Assembly: GCA_009869945.1 (NCBI GenBank)
Contig: WIXG01000308.1
Location: forward strand, 30,675-94,674
Length of the DNA: 64,000 nucleotides
Origin: Mesaphorura yosii
Taxonomy: Eukaryota; Arthropoda; Collembola; Poduromorpha; Tullbergiidae
Direction of reading: 5' to 3'
Shown here: positions 10,301-23,200 of the stretch, in pieces
Layout: each line of letters begins with the position of its first letter
Numbering within the stretch: the stretch's first letter is position 1
Made by a program: the position numbers and the translations under genes
Notes under the pieces: generated by a model
Databases searched by the model: none
The model's input: the letters and a program-made list of their open reading frames with translations, nothing else
What the model was told of the DNA's origin: nothing

Positions 10301-13300
10301 GATTTCGCGCAGATCCGCACTCGCACGCCGCGTGCATCAACAATTCAGATTCGGATTGAGATTGGTTGGAAGGAGAGTGGATTTATTTCTGACGCTCGTC
10401 GTTCTTATCGGCCCGTCTCCAGGAAACGGATCGCAGAGTGGCAAGAGCACTTCTTCGTCGTGGTAGAAGATGCATTACCATTGTGCTGAATATCATTATC
10501 ATTCTCCGTTTTGTGCACGCACGCAGCCTTTGAGTGATGGTTAGGTGCGATATTCGAGAATATGATAGATTGGATCGACGTGCACGGGCGGGCAGGTCGA
10601 GAATATTGCCACATGGATGTTCTATTGACTTTCCACTTTGAATTCTAATACCAGAATAATAGTGAGAGTTCCAAGAATCAAAAATCTTTGACTTGTCTCT
10701 GTGCCGTGCCTTTGCTATGTGCCTTTGTCGAATGTTGGAGCGACGTGACTGTGGAGAACGAGCGACTGGTTTATTTAAACATTATTTTTGTGTGTTGCTT
10801 TCACCTTTTCCTTTATCCACGTTTCAATTTTACATTCTTCTCTCTGTCATTATTTTCTGTTGTGTACGTACCCGTGTACTCGACGAGCGAACACGCTCGC
10901 TTTGTGTCTGACTTGAAAGTAGTCTGCCCAAATTTGATTTCTACTTTACTTTATTTTCCTTCGCTCGTCCTCGCTCGCTCGCTTTGTCTGTCGTGTGTGC
11001 AGAATTGATTACATAATTATTAGAGCTCTATTATGCGATGCGCTACTCCCGAGTCGCTTTCATTCGATACACTTCCTTTCCTTCGCGTTCCTTGCCCGTC
11101 TCTAGGCCGTCGTTTCCAAGTGTCGTCTTTCTGTCCCTTCTTGGCGTTTTACTACGATATCAAATATCAATGGACACGACGACACAAGCAGCCAGCCGGG
11201 CTGTGCCCAAGTCGCGTACGCCTTACTACACTTGCACCGAACACGCCTAATCCTGCAGTCGGTGTTCGTTCGAAGCAGCACATGCAATAATATCATCTGG
11301 AAATACGAGTAGGTTGTAAGTAGTTGGAATAATATTTTCAATGTTATGTGCCATTTCTGTTGCGTTGTCCGCGCAGAGGAACGAAATCATATTATGTAAT
11401 GCAGCCTACATAAGGTTTTACTCATTTCTTGATCGGATTGCATAACACGTACTCCAATTTTCTCCTCTTGACATTCAGAGAAAGTCCTCGAGCGCAGCTC
11501 AGCTCGCCGTCTTTGCCATGGCCATTCTCGCCACGCCGTGCTACGCCAGAAGGCATTCCGCTACAATCCTCTTCCGTCTGCACCGCACAACAGGCAAATA
11601 ACAAGTGTCCTTCCACAGTACACTTTTAATCGAATAAATCTCTCTTCGGCTTGAATTGATTTTGATGTGAACCGGGATCGCGAGACTCATGAGATCATTA
11701 TTATTCACTACGAGACACTAATAATAAAAACATCTCATTCCCGAGTCTATCTGGGCCTAACGTTTCATTTTACATTTTGCATGCACGCGGTGATTGGTGG
11801 CAGGTCGCTTCAAGCCGTACTGAAAAAGATTTCCGAACCACAAGTCAAGTCACATCGAATCTGCACAAGCCAATTCACGCATTCATGTGCACGAGCAACC
11901 GTCTCAAACCCTCAAACAGTTCGAAAAATGGACCGACTGTCTGTAATATCAAATTGGGTCAGGCCATTCGTCCGTATCAAAGATGGTAAAGTCCATCAAT
12001 ACAAACGGGGTCTTTCATTCCTCCTGCGCTGCGATAACATGATAATAATATCCCGAGTGCACAACAATGCGACTGCGATGCAGCAGCCAACACACGGCAC
12101 GATCATTACAATCACAATCCAATTATTCGTGTTGCTTTACTTTGTGGGTGTGAAGCGAACGCGTAATTGATAGCGAGATAAGTTCTTAAATTTAGTAGTC
12201 AAAGCCCAACAATGCGGCATGGCCATAGACACGGAGGGAGGACACGGACGCGCAGCCATCGAGTAATTCAAGAAGGTCGCATTCGATGTGACGGGTTTGA
12301 TTTCTGTTACATGCTGCACAGAAGTTGTGTGACCGACCGTAATGACAATGCATAAACATTATTTACGCATCGAAAATAAATTGGACGTTGGATTAATGTG
12401 TTATTGTTTTTATTTCCTAAATTGAAATATAATACCATTTATCATGGGACAACTAAACCATGCAACACAGGCCAGGCCAACGTCGGAAGCCACCAACTTT
12501 CTATCCCACACATCAACAGATGCAACGCGTTCGTGAAGAGCACCTCAGTACTGCTAAGCACTGCTCTGGCTTGACTCAGCGCTCCGGCAAGCAAGAAACC
12601 ATCAATTCATTATGCGAAATAACCTTTCATTCCCAGTTTAGACGGTCGATGATGAAAACAGTAATAACAGTTAGTTAGTGTCAGCCGTTCGATGAGCTCA
12701 GCTCAAGACTGAATGCGAGAAGGAGTTTCCATTATTCATGCGACTACAAGTGCCCATTACCCATAAGCGGCGCTGTGACTATAAACTCGAGCGGATAATG
12801 CAATCACAAACCAATGACACGTCGGCGTCACCGTGAGCGTGCAAAATCACGCAGAAGAACGTTGGCAGGATCTCCATACATGGATTTTGCAAATTGAATG
12901 TAAATTGACGACTGACCGGCCGCTCCGACGCGTCATGCATGCTAAATGCAAAAAATTAACCAACCGCCGTTACCCTACCGTACATCAGGAAGTCAGTCTC
13001 AACTCAAACGAAGGCCTGTATTGCTGTCCGGTGGCTCGAAGCGGCGACAGTGGATTTACACCCGGGATTAACATTATAAGTCTTATCGTAATTGTGTTCG
13101 TGTCACGCAAAAATAGAACAGTGACAAGGATATTAATTACGATACTGCGCGACAGCTTTGTTATCTCTCCGCGCACACATGGAGGATGAGCTCACCGTAT
13201 CATAATTCGATTATGCTTAGCCATGCACGATGCACACGCTTTCACCTAGAACGCAGAGGGAATGAAAACTCAGCGACGCAGGAAATGAGAGCGGACTCTG

Positions 13301-14007
13301 GAGCCACCTTGTGCCGGCCTATCAAATCCGTTTGCTTGCAGTTTAAGAAGATTCCGACTTTCTCAAGCTTTCTTTTATATACTTTGTTTTTTTGACCATT
13401 TATAAGCATGTGCGTAACAGAATTTAATGCGTATAGACGCAAATGGACGCCTAACGTCTCAGGAAATTTTACGCTAAGGTCAATGAGCTTTACCATTCAC
13501 ATGAGTAAGCCAGAAGGACTTACGTTTTCAAAAGCCAAGAGTAACTAAATGGTCTGGCTCCTTGAAACGGAGAAGATTATTACGAAAGTTCGTTAGATCA
13601 GTTTTCTATTTCAGCTCATTAGCAGCGATCGTTAAGAAAGGCTTAGGACTTGGGAAATTGCCCTACAAATTTGCGGTGACGGCAATCCTGCCTTTTCGAG
13701 GCTGAACCGGAAACTTGGTGCATAATTCACAACTCTCCTTCAAAACATGTTCAAAAGAAGCGAAATTCGCTGAGAAGCTGACGTCAAACGACGTCTAATT
13801 TAATGCAGACGCGAAGAGGAGATGTAGTGGAAATACGCAATTCGACCTTGCTTTTTAGCATCAACAATCCCCCAGACTGAGATTCCAGACACAAATCCTT
13901 CACTCGGGTAACTTTGGCCATTCTCCATGCAAAATTGACAACATGGCATTGGCTATTAATGTTAGTCAACTGAAAATAATAATGAAAGATTGGATGACGT
14001 TAATTAC
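7378..14007. other. Non-coding stretch upstream of the canonical PKA-C exon
   Basis: Probable promoter, 5' leader and intron DNA. The open frames present on both strands (for example 9070-9546 and 11667-12170 on plus) do not resemble known proteins and lack supported splice partners. Pyrimidine-rich tracts occur around 10790-11000. No tRNA or structured RNA was recognised. Confidence 0.5.
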
Positions 14008-14110
14008 CAGATTGCAAGTGAACTCGCAGCTTCGCATCGTACTCGTTCTCATCGGAAACTTGTCTCAAGATGTTTTCCTGGTCGTCGTCATTTTCTGAGT
14101 ACGCACTCAT
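14008..14110 (-). CDS. Candidate alternative PKA-C first exon, MSAYSEN type
   Basis: Minus-strand ATG followed by 34 codons (MSAYSENDDDQENILRQVSD to LRVHLQS) and one base, then donor G|GTAATT. The phase matches the shared PKA exon, giving ...[17 protein letters not shown]. The peptide is polar and charged with a likely helical second half, and has no Met-Gly start. An upstream in-frame stop is close. I know no named homologue. Confidence rests on clean start-to-donor structure, coding-like composition and phase agreement with the canonical exon. Confidence 0.6.
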
Positions 14111-15656
14111 AATCTCACAGCAAAAGAAGCGTCGGTGCCTGTCTGCTCCCAATGATTTCGAAATCGGGACCACTAATCACTGAAGGTGTGCTTGTACTCT
14201 GTCAGGTTGAGTCTCACGATGTCAAGCTGCAGTCTCTCGCATTCATTTGTGCACTGTTTATCCGAGATTCCAGAGGTCACAGGACTCTGAATCAATAGTC
14301 TCACAAACTGTGTCGCAGGAATGATAGCCTCTTGTATAACTTTTGTCACAACCCATCAACAACGCCGAAGAAGATGCAATAATGCCTGTATTGGAAGTGA
14401 AAATACCACTGCGAGCAGATGAACAAAATGAGTCCTTTTAGCATTCACGGAACAAAATTCTCCAACTATTTTTGGATGGTTCACAATGAGATGTGAAATG
14501 TGAAACTGATATCTGATCACCGGATCTGCAATCTGCGGCAGACTTTGTCTGGCGTCTGTTTTGCGAGTCTGGGTGTGTAAACTACGTGCGTGTTAAAAGT
14601 ACGGATTCCAAACCAGGCAGCACACTACTAAACTATCCTGGGCCTCAGCTGGACGTGTAGAAGACGTGTTTCAAATTACTCTGAATGACCTTGCCTGATA
14701 GTGGTAGTGCAATGAATATGAAGTTGGTATTGATATTGATATTATAGCGTAATGATAAACAAAATCCAAGATTTCAGAGCTTTATAGCTGTAGGTTTGAT
14801 GTTAATTTGATTTCTAGCCTGGCACGAAAATCAGAGCAATGCTAATGGCACATAAAATATCATGTGCTGTGTCCAACAGTCCAACGCAGTGGTGGTGGTG
14901 GCTGGTTGTGATGTTTATTACGCTGATAGCAATGGCAACATGTTTCGGAGCGCATAAAATGAAGCAGAGTCCAAGCCCAGCGTACATCAAAGGAGTAACA
15001 GCCACATTAACGCGTCATGCCAAATAATTTATATATCATTATTATGAAACGACGAGCAAAATGAGAGAATTCAGGGTTTTATAGTTTCGAGTCATGTCAG
15101 GTTAAGCCTGGCGTATCATGTAAATCCACCGCACGAGATATCACTCGCCTGACTGGCGAAGGTTCAGACTTCTGACAGTTCATACCGTGCAAACAAAGTG
15201 CTCCGCATGGGCACGGAGCTTCGAACGGTGCACGGCTACCTGATCAGTGCTGCGAACTCCTGGCAATATGTATGGGATTAAGTCGGCCCGTTTGAAGCCT
15301 TGGCTCGGCTTAATAAAGTGCTATTGTTGCTTAATTATTAATTGAGCCCACATAAAACAGGAGCTTCCTTCACTTAACACGCAATGTCATTATTTTTATT
15401 TAGTTCGGCAAGTAACGTAAACGCAATCACGTGCTCAGTGGAGCAAGGTTCATTTGCTGCAACACTTCAGTCGCGGCACCTCCTGACATGAAACGAAAGC
15501 ATTATGTGCTTATTGTGAGCCTGGTCTCTGACAGCTGTTTGTCGACCGTGGTCGTATTTCGTTAGTCCATCAATGGAGGATGATTGGTATCGACACGTGT
15601 GGTGTGTAGTCAACAAATCTGATCTCACGCTTTGAAAGAAAGGGAAGTTTACTTAC
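14111..15656. other. Non-coding stretch, probable PKA-C intron
   Basis: Lies between the MSAYSEN-type first exon and the INEEPSK exon. I see no gene. Both strands around 14814-15027 are open with hydrophobic translations, but neither has a supported start and donor in the right phase. Confidence 0.5.
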
Positions 15657-17271
15657 TGTGATCAAAATTCTTGCTTTTTGATCCGCCACTTCCTGTTAAA
15701 GAAATCAACTTTGGCGCTGAGCCAGATGTCGACAGCTTCTTCGTCTTGCTTGGTTCTTCATTGATGCCTTGAAAAGAAAGCAAGACGGCTTAAATGCAGG
15801 TAGACACGCTTCTTAGAAAATGTGCAATTGCAAACTGTTAACCTACTTGTCACTGTACTCTGATGACTCTCTGGCGCTGACTTGTCAGACTCCTCCAAGG
15901 TGGGCGGGCCAGGCGTCACGGAGTTCAGGTTGGACCCATTGACTAGATTTGGCGGTGCGGTGGTCTGATTGGCTGCTGTCTGTTGGTGGTTACCCCCTGC
16001 TCCTTTGTTGATTTGATTGAACCCGCCACTGCTGGATCCACTCATAGAGTGGGCACCCGGCTCAATTCCTTCATCCACACGCGGAATGTATTTCGCTGCT
16101 GCGGCCGCAGCCTCTGAAAATGCAATACAAATTAGTAGTGCTCAAAATGACAGGAATAAAGCAGAAGCAAAGGTGGGCTAAGGCATTTTGCAATTGGAAA
16201 TCTTGACAATCTGGCCAAGCTCGACTTCATTCTTTGGATTAAAATGTGAGATTTTAAGGAATGTCTCCGGTATGTAGCTTCCTGTGTCCTCACTAATTGA
16301 CTCATTTCGGATACAATAGCTGACTCAAGAGTGTGAAGCCAGCCGATACGATAAAGGAACCGACTCGACAATCGACAAGCAGTCGATCCTAAAGAGACAA
16401 TGTAGGAACGAATTGCCGAGCTATGACTCGAGTGCATGCACTCGACATGAGTGCATGGAGTGATAAGTGGCACAGAGATAAGCGCGTTATATAATTTAAA
16501 TTTAGTGTGGGCGCACACCAAGTCAGCGAAAGGCAATTAAAAAAACGAATGCCGGTCAGTAGGAATTTCGAACTTAGTCGCGTGATAAACTGCTGCTGAT
16601 AAGGGACACATAACCAAAGGTAATGGCACTGCGATCACTTTGACTGCACCAAGCAAGTCCACAATGTTATGTGCGAATGCGAAGGCTTCTAAACTCTGGC
16701 AATTTACAGCGTGGTGGCATGATCGTGGAGATGTTTGGTATTTTTGCGTGGGTTCGCACAAGCATTATTCCAGTATTCGTGTGAAAATAATGAGCTTTCA
16801 CCGTGATTAGCCATTGACATTGTTTTCAGCAATAAATTAAAGTCGGACATAAAAGGGTTTAGCCGATTTGGACAGAGCATGAAAAGCGAGTAAAAGCGTT
16901 AGCGGATGAAGCGCCAAGTGTTACCATCAGCACCAGACGAGTTTCATCGTCAACGTCTAATGACATAAGGTAAGAATGGGCTTATGGCATGCAAGTAAAT
17001 TACCATAAATTATGGCGTGTTTACGTGAAAGGCTAAATGGTAGAGCGTTAGGAGATTACGGGCGAGATCGTAGGGTCATGATCATGATCAGGACAGTTGA
17101 TGGCGGGTAGACAGCAGACAGGCAGGCAGTCAGGCAGCACAAATAGCAAGAGACGAGCATAGCAAGAATAGGCATAACGTGTAACGATTATTATTGCAAA
17201 TTTATTTTCATGTTATTACCTTCGGCTTTCTTCTTCTTCTCCTTCTTCTTTTTGCTGCTAAAGAAAGGCAT
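15657..17271 (-). CDS. Candidate alternative PKA-C 5' exons (three), polybasic long N terminus
   Basis: Three consecutive minus-strand exons chain in frame. Exon 17220-17271 reads MPFFSSKKKKEKKKKAE plus one base (donor GTAATA). Exon 15847-16113 starts after TTTTCAG with an alanine run and KYIPRVDEG, then is Ser/Gly/Asn/Thr-rich (donor GTAGGT). Exon 15657-15767 reads INEEPSKTKKLSTSG to SKSKNFDH plus one base (donor GTAAGT). They total 143 codons plus one base, again the phase needed by the shared PKA exon, giving ...[16 protein letters not shown]. The tip is strongly basic, a possible membrane or nuclear targeting patch; the rest looks disordered. I know no named homologue. They could instead belong to a separate gene, but no other minus-strand gene lies downstream. 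Confidence 0.6.
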
Positions 17272-20200
17272 TGTGCAGACGATACAGTGCATCACTCGGA
17301 CACACCCATAAAATAATAAAAATTCTCACAAAACAACGACCAAGCACCAAATGACAACAGCACTAAATATTTAATCACATTTCAGGTTGACAACGTGTTC
17401 AGTGTTCAGTGTTTCGCAAGTTCTCATTCACAATTCACACATCGTCATGCGCGTTGGCGCGTCAGTGTCTTCTGAAAATGTGCGAGATCTCTCGCATCAA
17501 AGTCAATCTCGGGTTTAAAGGACTTCGTTTCTTGATTCTGGGGTTAGAAACGCCTCATTTTTCGTTTGGAGTCAAAACTTAATCTTTCTTTGCTGTGTTG
17601 GAATTATCCAAGCAGAAACTGGCTATGAGATGACTCTCAAATTGACCACAAATGTACTAATGAACTACCAACATGATTTCACTTCGGTGACAAGGGCCGC
17701 AAGACGAGAAACGTTTCTGTACTGCTAACGACTTTCACCTTTACGAAATGGCATCAAAGTTCAAGTTCAAGACATGAGCACTTTATTCAAGCTAAAATTG
17801 TCAACTCGTCTTTTTGCAGGGGTCCTAATGACGCTTCTTTCAATTTACAAAAATATTTAATACTGGATAATGGCCTAAAGCCAAGTCCTACGTGTTCTGT
17901 TGGACAGTTTTATGGTCTAATCACTTCACTTGCACTGACTGAGCCACATGGGACCGGACACACGGGACGACGCACAGCAATCAGAGCTCAGCTCGAGCTC
18001 AGGTACGGAAGGCAAATACGGTTAATGAGGAGAATGGTTGCAGATATTATGCACGAGACGCATTGTCGAGTGATGCGATGATGATGTGATGACATACTTC
18101 ATTCATACAAAGATAGTGAATGACATGTTTTTCATGGCAATTGTTACACTCGCACTAGCAGATAGGGCAGACCGGGAAGACTGAAGTGCTGGAGAACTTA
18201 AAGCCAGTCGCTGACCGCTGGTTTCTTTTGAATGGAGACCGTTGTTTACGAGGCTCCGGCGAGGTTTGTTCGCGATAAGTAAATGTATGCGGGAATGTAA
18301 CTCGGCTCTTTAATTTGCAATTACCAGTTGGTTGAATCAATAGAACGAGTCTTCAGAACGTTGGCTGGTGTTGCGCGAAGCAGGTGAGTGGAGACGTTGC
18401 AACAACTCTGCTGGCAGGAGAAAGACGGTCGTCCTCGTCGATGTCTCACATCAAGTTTTGCAAACGGCTGGTGCACTTTTAGTAATGAATGACACGTTTG
18501 GATTGAAGAACAAATTTACACACCTGTTGAAATAACATCACCACAAGTTAGGACACACTCAAGTTCATACTCTGTACAGTCAAAATAACAATAATAATGC
18601 CATTACGACGGCCAGGCGGAGGAACCAGGACAGAGCAGAGCAGAGTGCTACTTCCAGTTCAACTCCAACATTATCCGTCGCTCATCGCAGTGGCTGACAG
18701 TACAGTCATTGAATTGTCATGCCACGCACACTAATTGAATAAATTCCGGCTATGTTCTGCATCTGCTCTGGCTTCGGCTGTGGCTCGAACCTGAGCAAAG
18801 GATGCGCCAACAGCATTGCAATGACAATGGCAATTGGCATTGCTCCGTGCACCGCAATGCGTGGTTATTTCCATTTGGGGTTTTATCAACCCGCCTCAGC
18901 CTGCCTTTGTGTAGGTGAGTTGTGATTAGAGCTGCTAATTGCAAGTCCTATCTGCGCGTTGTGACTGTGCTCTGCTTATTGCATCGCCTTTCTTACCCCA
19001 AAAGCAATAATTTCCTCATGGGTCGAATTTTTCCACAACACACTAATTACTAATTAGGCTGTAGCATATTTGCTCTGGTCTGGTCTGTGGTGAGCCAATA
19101 TGCAATTCAATCTGTTCAGAACAACTTGCCTGAGTGGAAAACTTCCACACGCACTGCTGCGAATGCCCACACAAAATGCACTCGGTCGGTGGAATTTAAT
19201 ATGCTTGATTGAGAATGGAAGAGGCACTTTGGTCGGTTCAATATGATTAGGAATTCTTGTGATCAATCAGGCTGTGCGTGGAAAAAGAGACACAGCGTGC
19301 CCGGAACATGGAAATGCGAGACTGGCACTGCTTCGCTGGAGTATTGTCAACCAGTAGCAGGTTGCGGTGGCAAATGCGCAGGCACACATTCTCAAGCAGC
19401 GAGGAAGGCATTAGCATTCGCATTGAAGTGACTTTAATGTTTATCGTCACAAGTAACAGAAAGAAGTCTTACAAGAGCCACAGTTACAAGATCAAGGCGA
19501 GTGCTCTCATGGGCCGCGAACATTAACTTGTGATTTGTGTTGCGAAAAAGCGAATGTGCAAGGTTAAGGTCTCAAGCCAACGTGAACGTCCATATTATTC
19601 ACGAGAAATCAAATTTAAATACGATCTGAGCTCACATCGTTTCTGTATCTTGACATATGACAGGAATTGTGAGGCAATGACACATTCCAAAATGTCACTT
19701 CGAGCAGCGCAACGTACGGATTGACTTGGCTCTTGGCTGTCAACTGGCGATTAATTCATTCATCCAGAAAAGTTAACGCGTTTGATAATAAAAGAGTGAC
19801 ACGCGTCACGCTTGAAAAGATTCAGTTCATATGAAAATATTCGCATCTTTCAGTTACTATGTACCAAATTCAATCCAGAAACGCAAGCAAAACATGCGCG
19901 TACATCCGATTCTCCAGTTTTCTGGAAGTGTGAAGCACGAATATGACTCTAACAACCCTACCGTAGAACTGTGAATCGTATGAAATGGCACAACTCCGCT
20001 ACAATATTGCTGTGCAAAACATGTACAAAGCATGTTCTCATTGTCAATGTCATTCAATGAACTCAACACTCTTGCTGTGTTGAAATCGTTTCTAATGAAT
20101 TTTGGATTCAGTTTTTTCCACATGACTTCAATTACTGGGTTAAACCGCCGCGAAACAGCCATCCACTTGCCACAGATGACTTTCCGACTTCACAGACGTC

Positions 20201-23200
20201 AGTCAGAGGAGCACAAGCTGAGAGGCTGGAAGATTACAATGAATTTTGGATGCAATCAAAGTGTGTTGATACTGAATGGAGTATGCATACAAATCAAGGA
20301 CTGCGCGTCGAGAATTGAGATTGAAGGTGTAACATAACTAATCATCAACAATATCGAAATGCAAAACACAGTTGCAAAAACTGTACACAAGCAGTTCGTA
20401 CTAGTTCAAACCCAGCTGCACGTTTTCTATGCAGAAATCTCCAAGTCAGAGTGCCAATCGGAAAGAATCCATTTTCTATTGAAGTAGAGTTACGAGAGCG
20501 TATTCGCCCACTTTACTGCGCCTGTTGCCCCGTTCCTGCTACTACGCTCTCGTCTGTATCCCATACGTGAGTGAGATTTCAAAGGCAAGAGTTTTACATC
20601 AGCGAACGAATGTTGCTATGCTAGCAAGAATTAATTATGACTAATTTTGTAGATGTAGCATTTGCCATACAAATTTACAACAGCAGCAAGGTGGAGTAGA
20701 GTAAAGCACGATCATCTCGCAAACAAATGAAAGTTGACCGTGAGACTTTGCGCTTTGAGTCTTTGCTAAATTCACCTTGGCGCGTGCACTTGACTTTGCT
20801 AATGGAGGAAGGAAAATCATTAATGAACCTACTTCGTCAAGCTTCTTGTGAACGTAATTCAATAAAAGAAGAGTCGTCCTTTATCTTTAGCGTCTAACAA
20901 AATTCACGATTCTTGTGCTTTTCCTTCTGCTTTTATTACAGCTTACGCGAATTCTGATCCTGAACGAAATATTTTGTGCAACGACAATACTGCCAATATC
21001 AACTTGACAGTTCCATGATCTCGCACGTAAGAATGCCTATAGCACAACTCGTTTAATTTTGAATAGTCCACAAGACTTTAACTGGAAGAAGAGTGGAAAA
21101 GTGCTGGACATTTGCTTCGAATTGACTGAAGCCACTTGCCGCTACGCTCTGATTTGTTGTATGTTAATTAGACGATTCTCCTTCTGAATCATTTAACCTT
21201 TTGAAAGGTTGATATTATTCCAATTTCCAATGAGCACTGAGTCTGGATGAGTCTTGACCTTGAACATGATACTAGCTTTCCAAACATTCAACATTCTCTT
21301 AGCATTTCATATTAAGGCGTAATCGAAGTCTTTGAAATGAAGTCGAGTGGATTCATTATGATAATGCAGAAATAAATATTCCGAGAGCAAATTAAATGCC
21401 TACAAATTGAGCATGCACTGGAGTGAACTTTAAAATATGCATTTATGCTGTACGCGTGGTGGAGGCAAAAGTATGGCTTGTTTGGCCAGTTGTTCGATGA
21501 TTTGAGAGTAAGGCGTTGCTGGAATTCGCAAATCGTACTCTCAGTTGGAAATGGAATGACAAAAGAAGAAATTCCAGCAATCAGTCCGGCCATCACCATC
21601 CTATGCAATTTGAACTCGCCACTTAGCGAATCATGGAACAATGAAACGTTACGAATAAGATAAATTCCACTATCCTCACACAATCAGCGCCACCATCCTG
21701 ACTGACGCCTGACTTCTCGGAAAGGTGATAATTAAAAGCTACACGATCGCTTCATGAAGATATTAACAAATCGAATAAATTTTTCGCTTCCAGTCTGCTT
21801 TTTCATTCGAATCTACATACACTCATGCACAGTGCCAAGCCCCCACTACGACCACGAAATTACATTAAGAATGTGGCATATTTGAATCGAATTAAAGCCT
21901 CGCATGGTTTCGGATTTCGTGATTTAACAGGAACTTGTAAACGAGGTTCTATAATTGGAATCGGGCAAAGTATAAGCGTAATTGTAAGCTGGAGAATCGA
22001 CTCCCATTTCAATTCACCTATGGAGACATGAACAGTACGAGTTGGGATGAGAGCACCAATACTCGTACTATGATTTGAATCTAACAACAGCAACACACAA
22101 GCAGCTTGAATTAATCATACATTTCGTAAGCGAGCTATTAAAAGTAATCACTTTACTTTGCTAAACATGCTCGCAATTTCATGAGTGACAAACTACACGC
22201 TGTTTATACCTCCTTAACAAAATGAGTATCTGGGGACGCGCAATTGTGAGGATATTACGGGGACTGATGTTGTTATGTTATTTTCTTCCCACTGGAATGT
22301 TAAACTATTCCCTGGGCGCCTGTAAACTGATATTGTTGTATCAACGCATCCAACTAATTACAATATGTGACAGCTCTAATTCTAATTACAAGAAAGGCGG
22401 ACCAATGAAACTTAATTCCATAGTGTTGGGTTTACCAAGAAGTCCACCACTATCAATTTGAACACAAACTTACTATATTACACTGTATTTGTCAGCTCAG
22501 GAAAGTTGAAAAATATAACTCATTATTTTTTAATTTATAGATGAACTCAACAGAATCACGCAATGTGAGAAACAGAATACGAAACCGCACTCAAGCCATC
22601 GCACAACAAATTGGACATGACCCGCTCTTTGAATATTAATGGCTTCTGCAAATGATTTCTGTGACCACAAAATCGCAACTGCAGTGGTCGAGTCTCACCA
22701 AAAGAGTGCATGCACAATCAGTTAAATGAAGTGAATCAATCATAAATAATACTGACGGGTGGAAACGCGGACTGTGTAATTGAACGCGACTAATACGTAT
22801 GAATAGATGAAAGCCTTACATTTCCCTCACTCGACCGAAGTTTGACTGTCGGAAAATCAGCGTGTATCTGGAACCACAAAACAAAACCCACAGGGTACTG
22901 AATTGAATCACAATTCTTAAAGATCTTTTCCCACAACGCCAGAGCACATTTACCGTTTGCGGAACCTCCGCAAGCACTTTAAGACAGCCAGCCTGGTTTT
23001 ACAGATTGAAAGAAAGTTGTGCAAGCGAGCATTCGCAATATATCATCCATGTACTAAAAATTCATAAAGGTTTATTCTAATGAGACTTCCAAATATGGAG
23101 ATGCCCGACTACAAGTGTATCAATAATGAAGTACGCGCATCTTGAGCGATAAAAAAACCACACAAACACTCGTGAGATTTGCAAAATTGAGACACGGAGA

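Noticed and set aside
10405..10614. Minus-strand frame ending at an ATG|GTAATG donor in the PKA phase
   Set aside because: The phase fits, but the donor is poor and the peptide shows no coding bias, so I treat it as chance.
11667..12170. 167-codon plus-strand open frame
   Set aside because: No recognisable domain; the translation has mixed composition with AT-driven Ile runs, and no flanking exon was found.
14814..15027. Hydrophobic frames on both strands near 14.9 kb, considered as another membrane PKA start
   Set aside because: The minus-strand frame has no donor in the required phase, and the plus-strand frame faces the wrong way with no gene on that strand.
16132..16536. 134-codon minus-strand frame between two PKA 5' exons
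   Set aside because: It lies within the intron defined by the 17220 donor and the 16113 acceptor, has no family match and shows no splice signals of its own.
18770..18800. tRNA-like TTCGA box on the minus strand
   Set aside because: The flanking bases do not form a T-arm stem and no acceptor or anticodon arms can be drawn.
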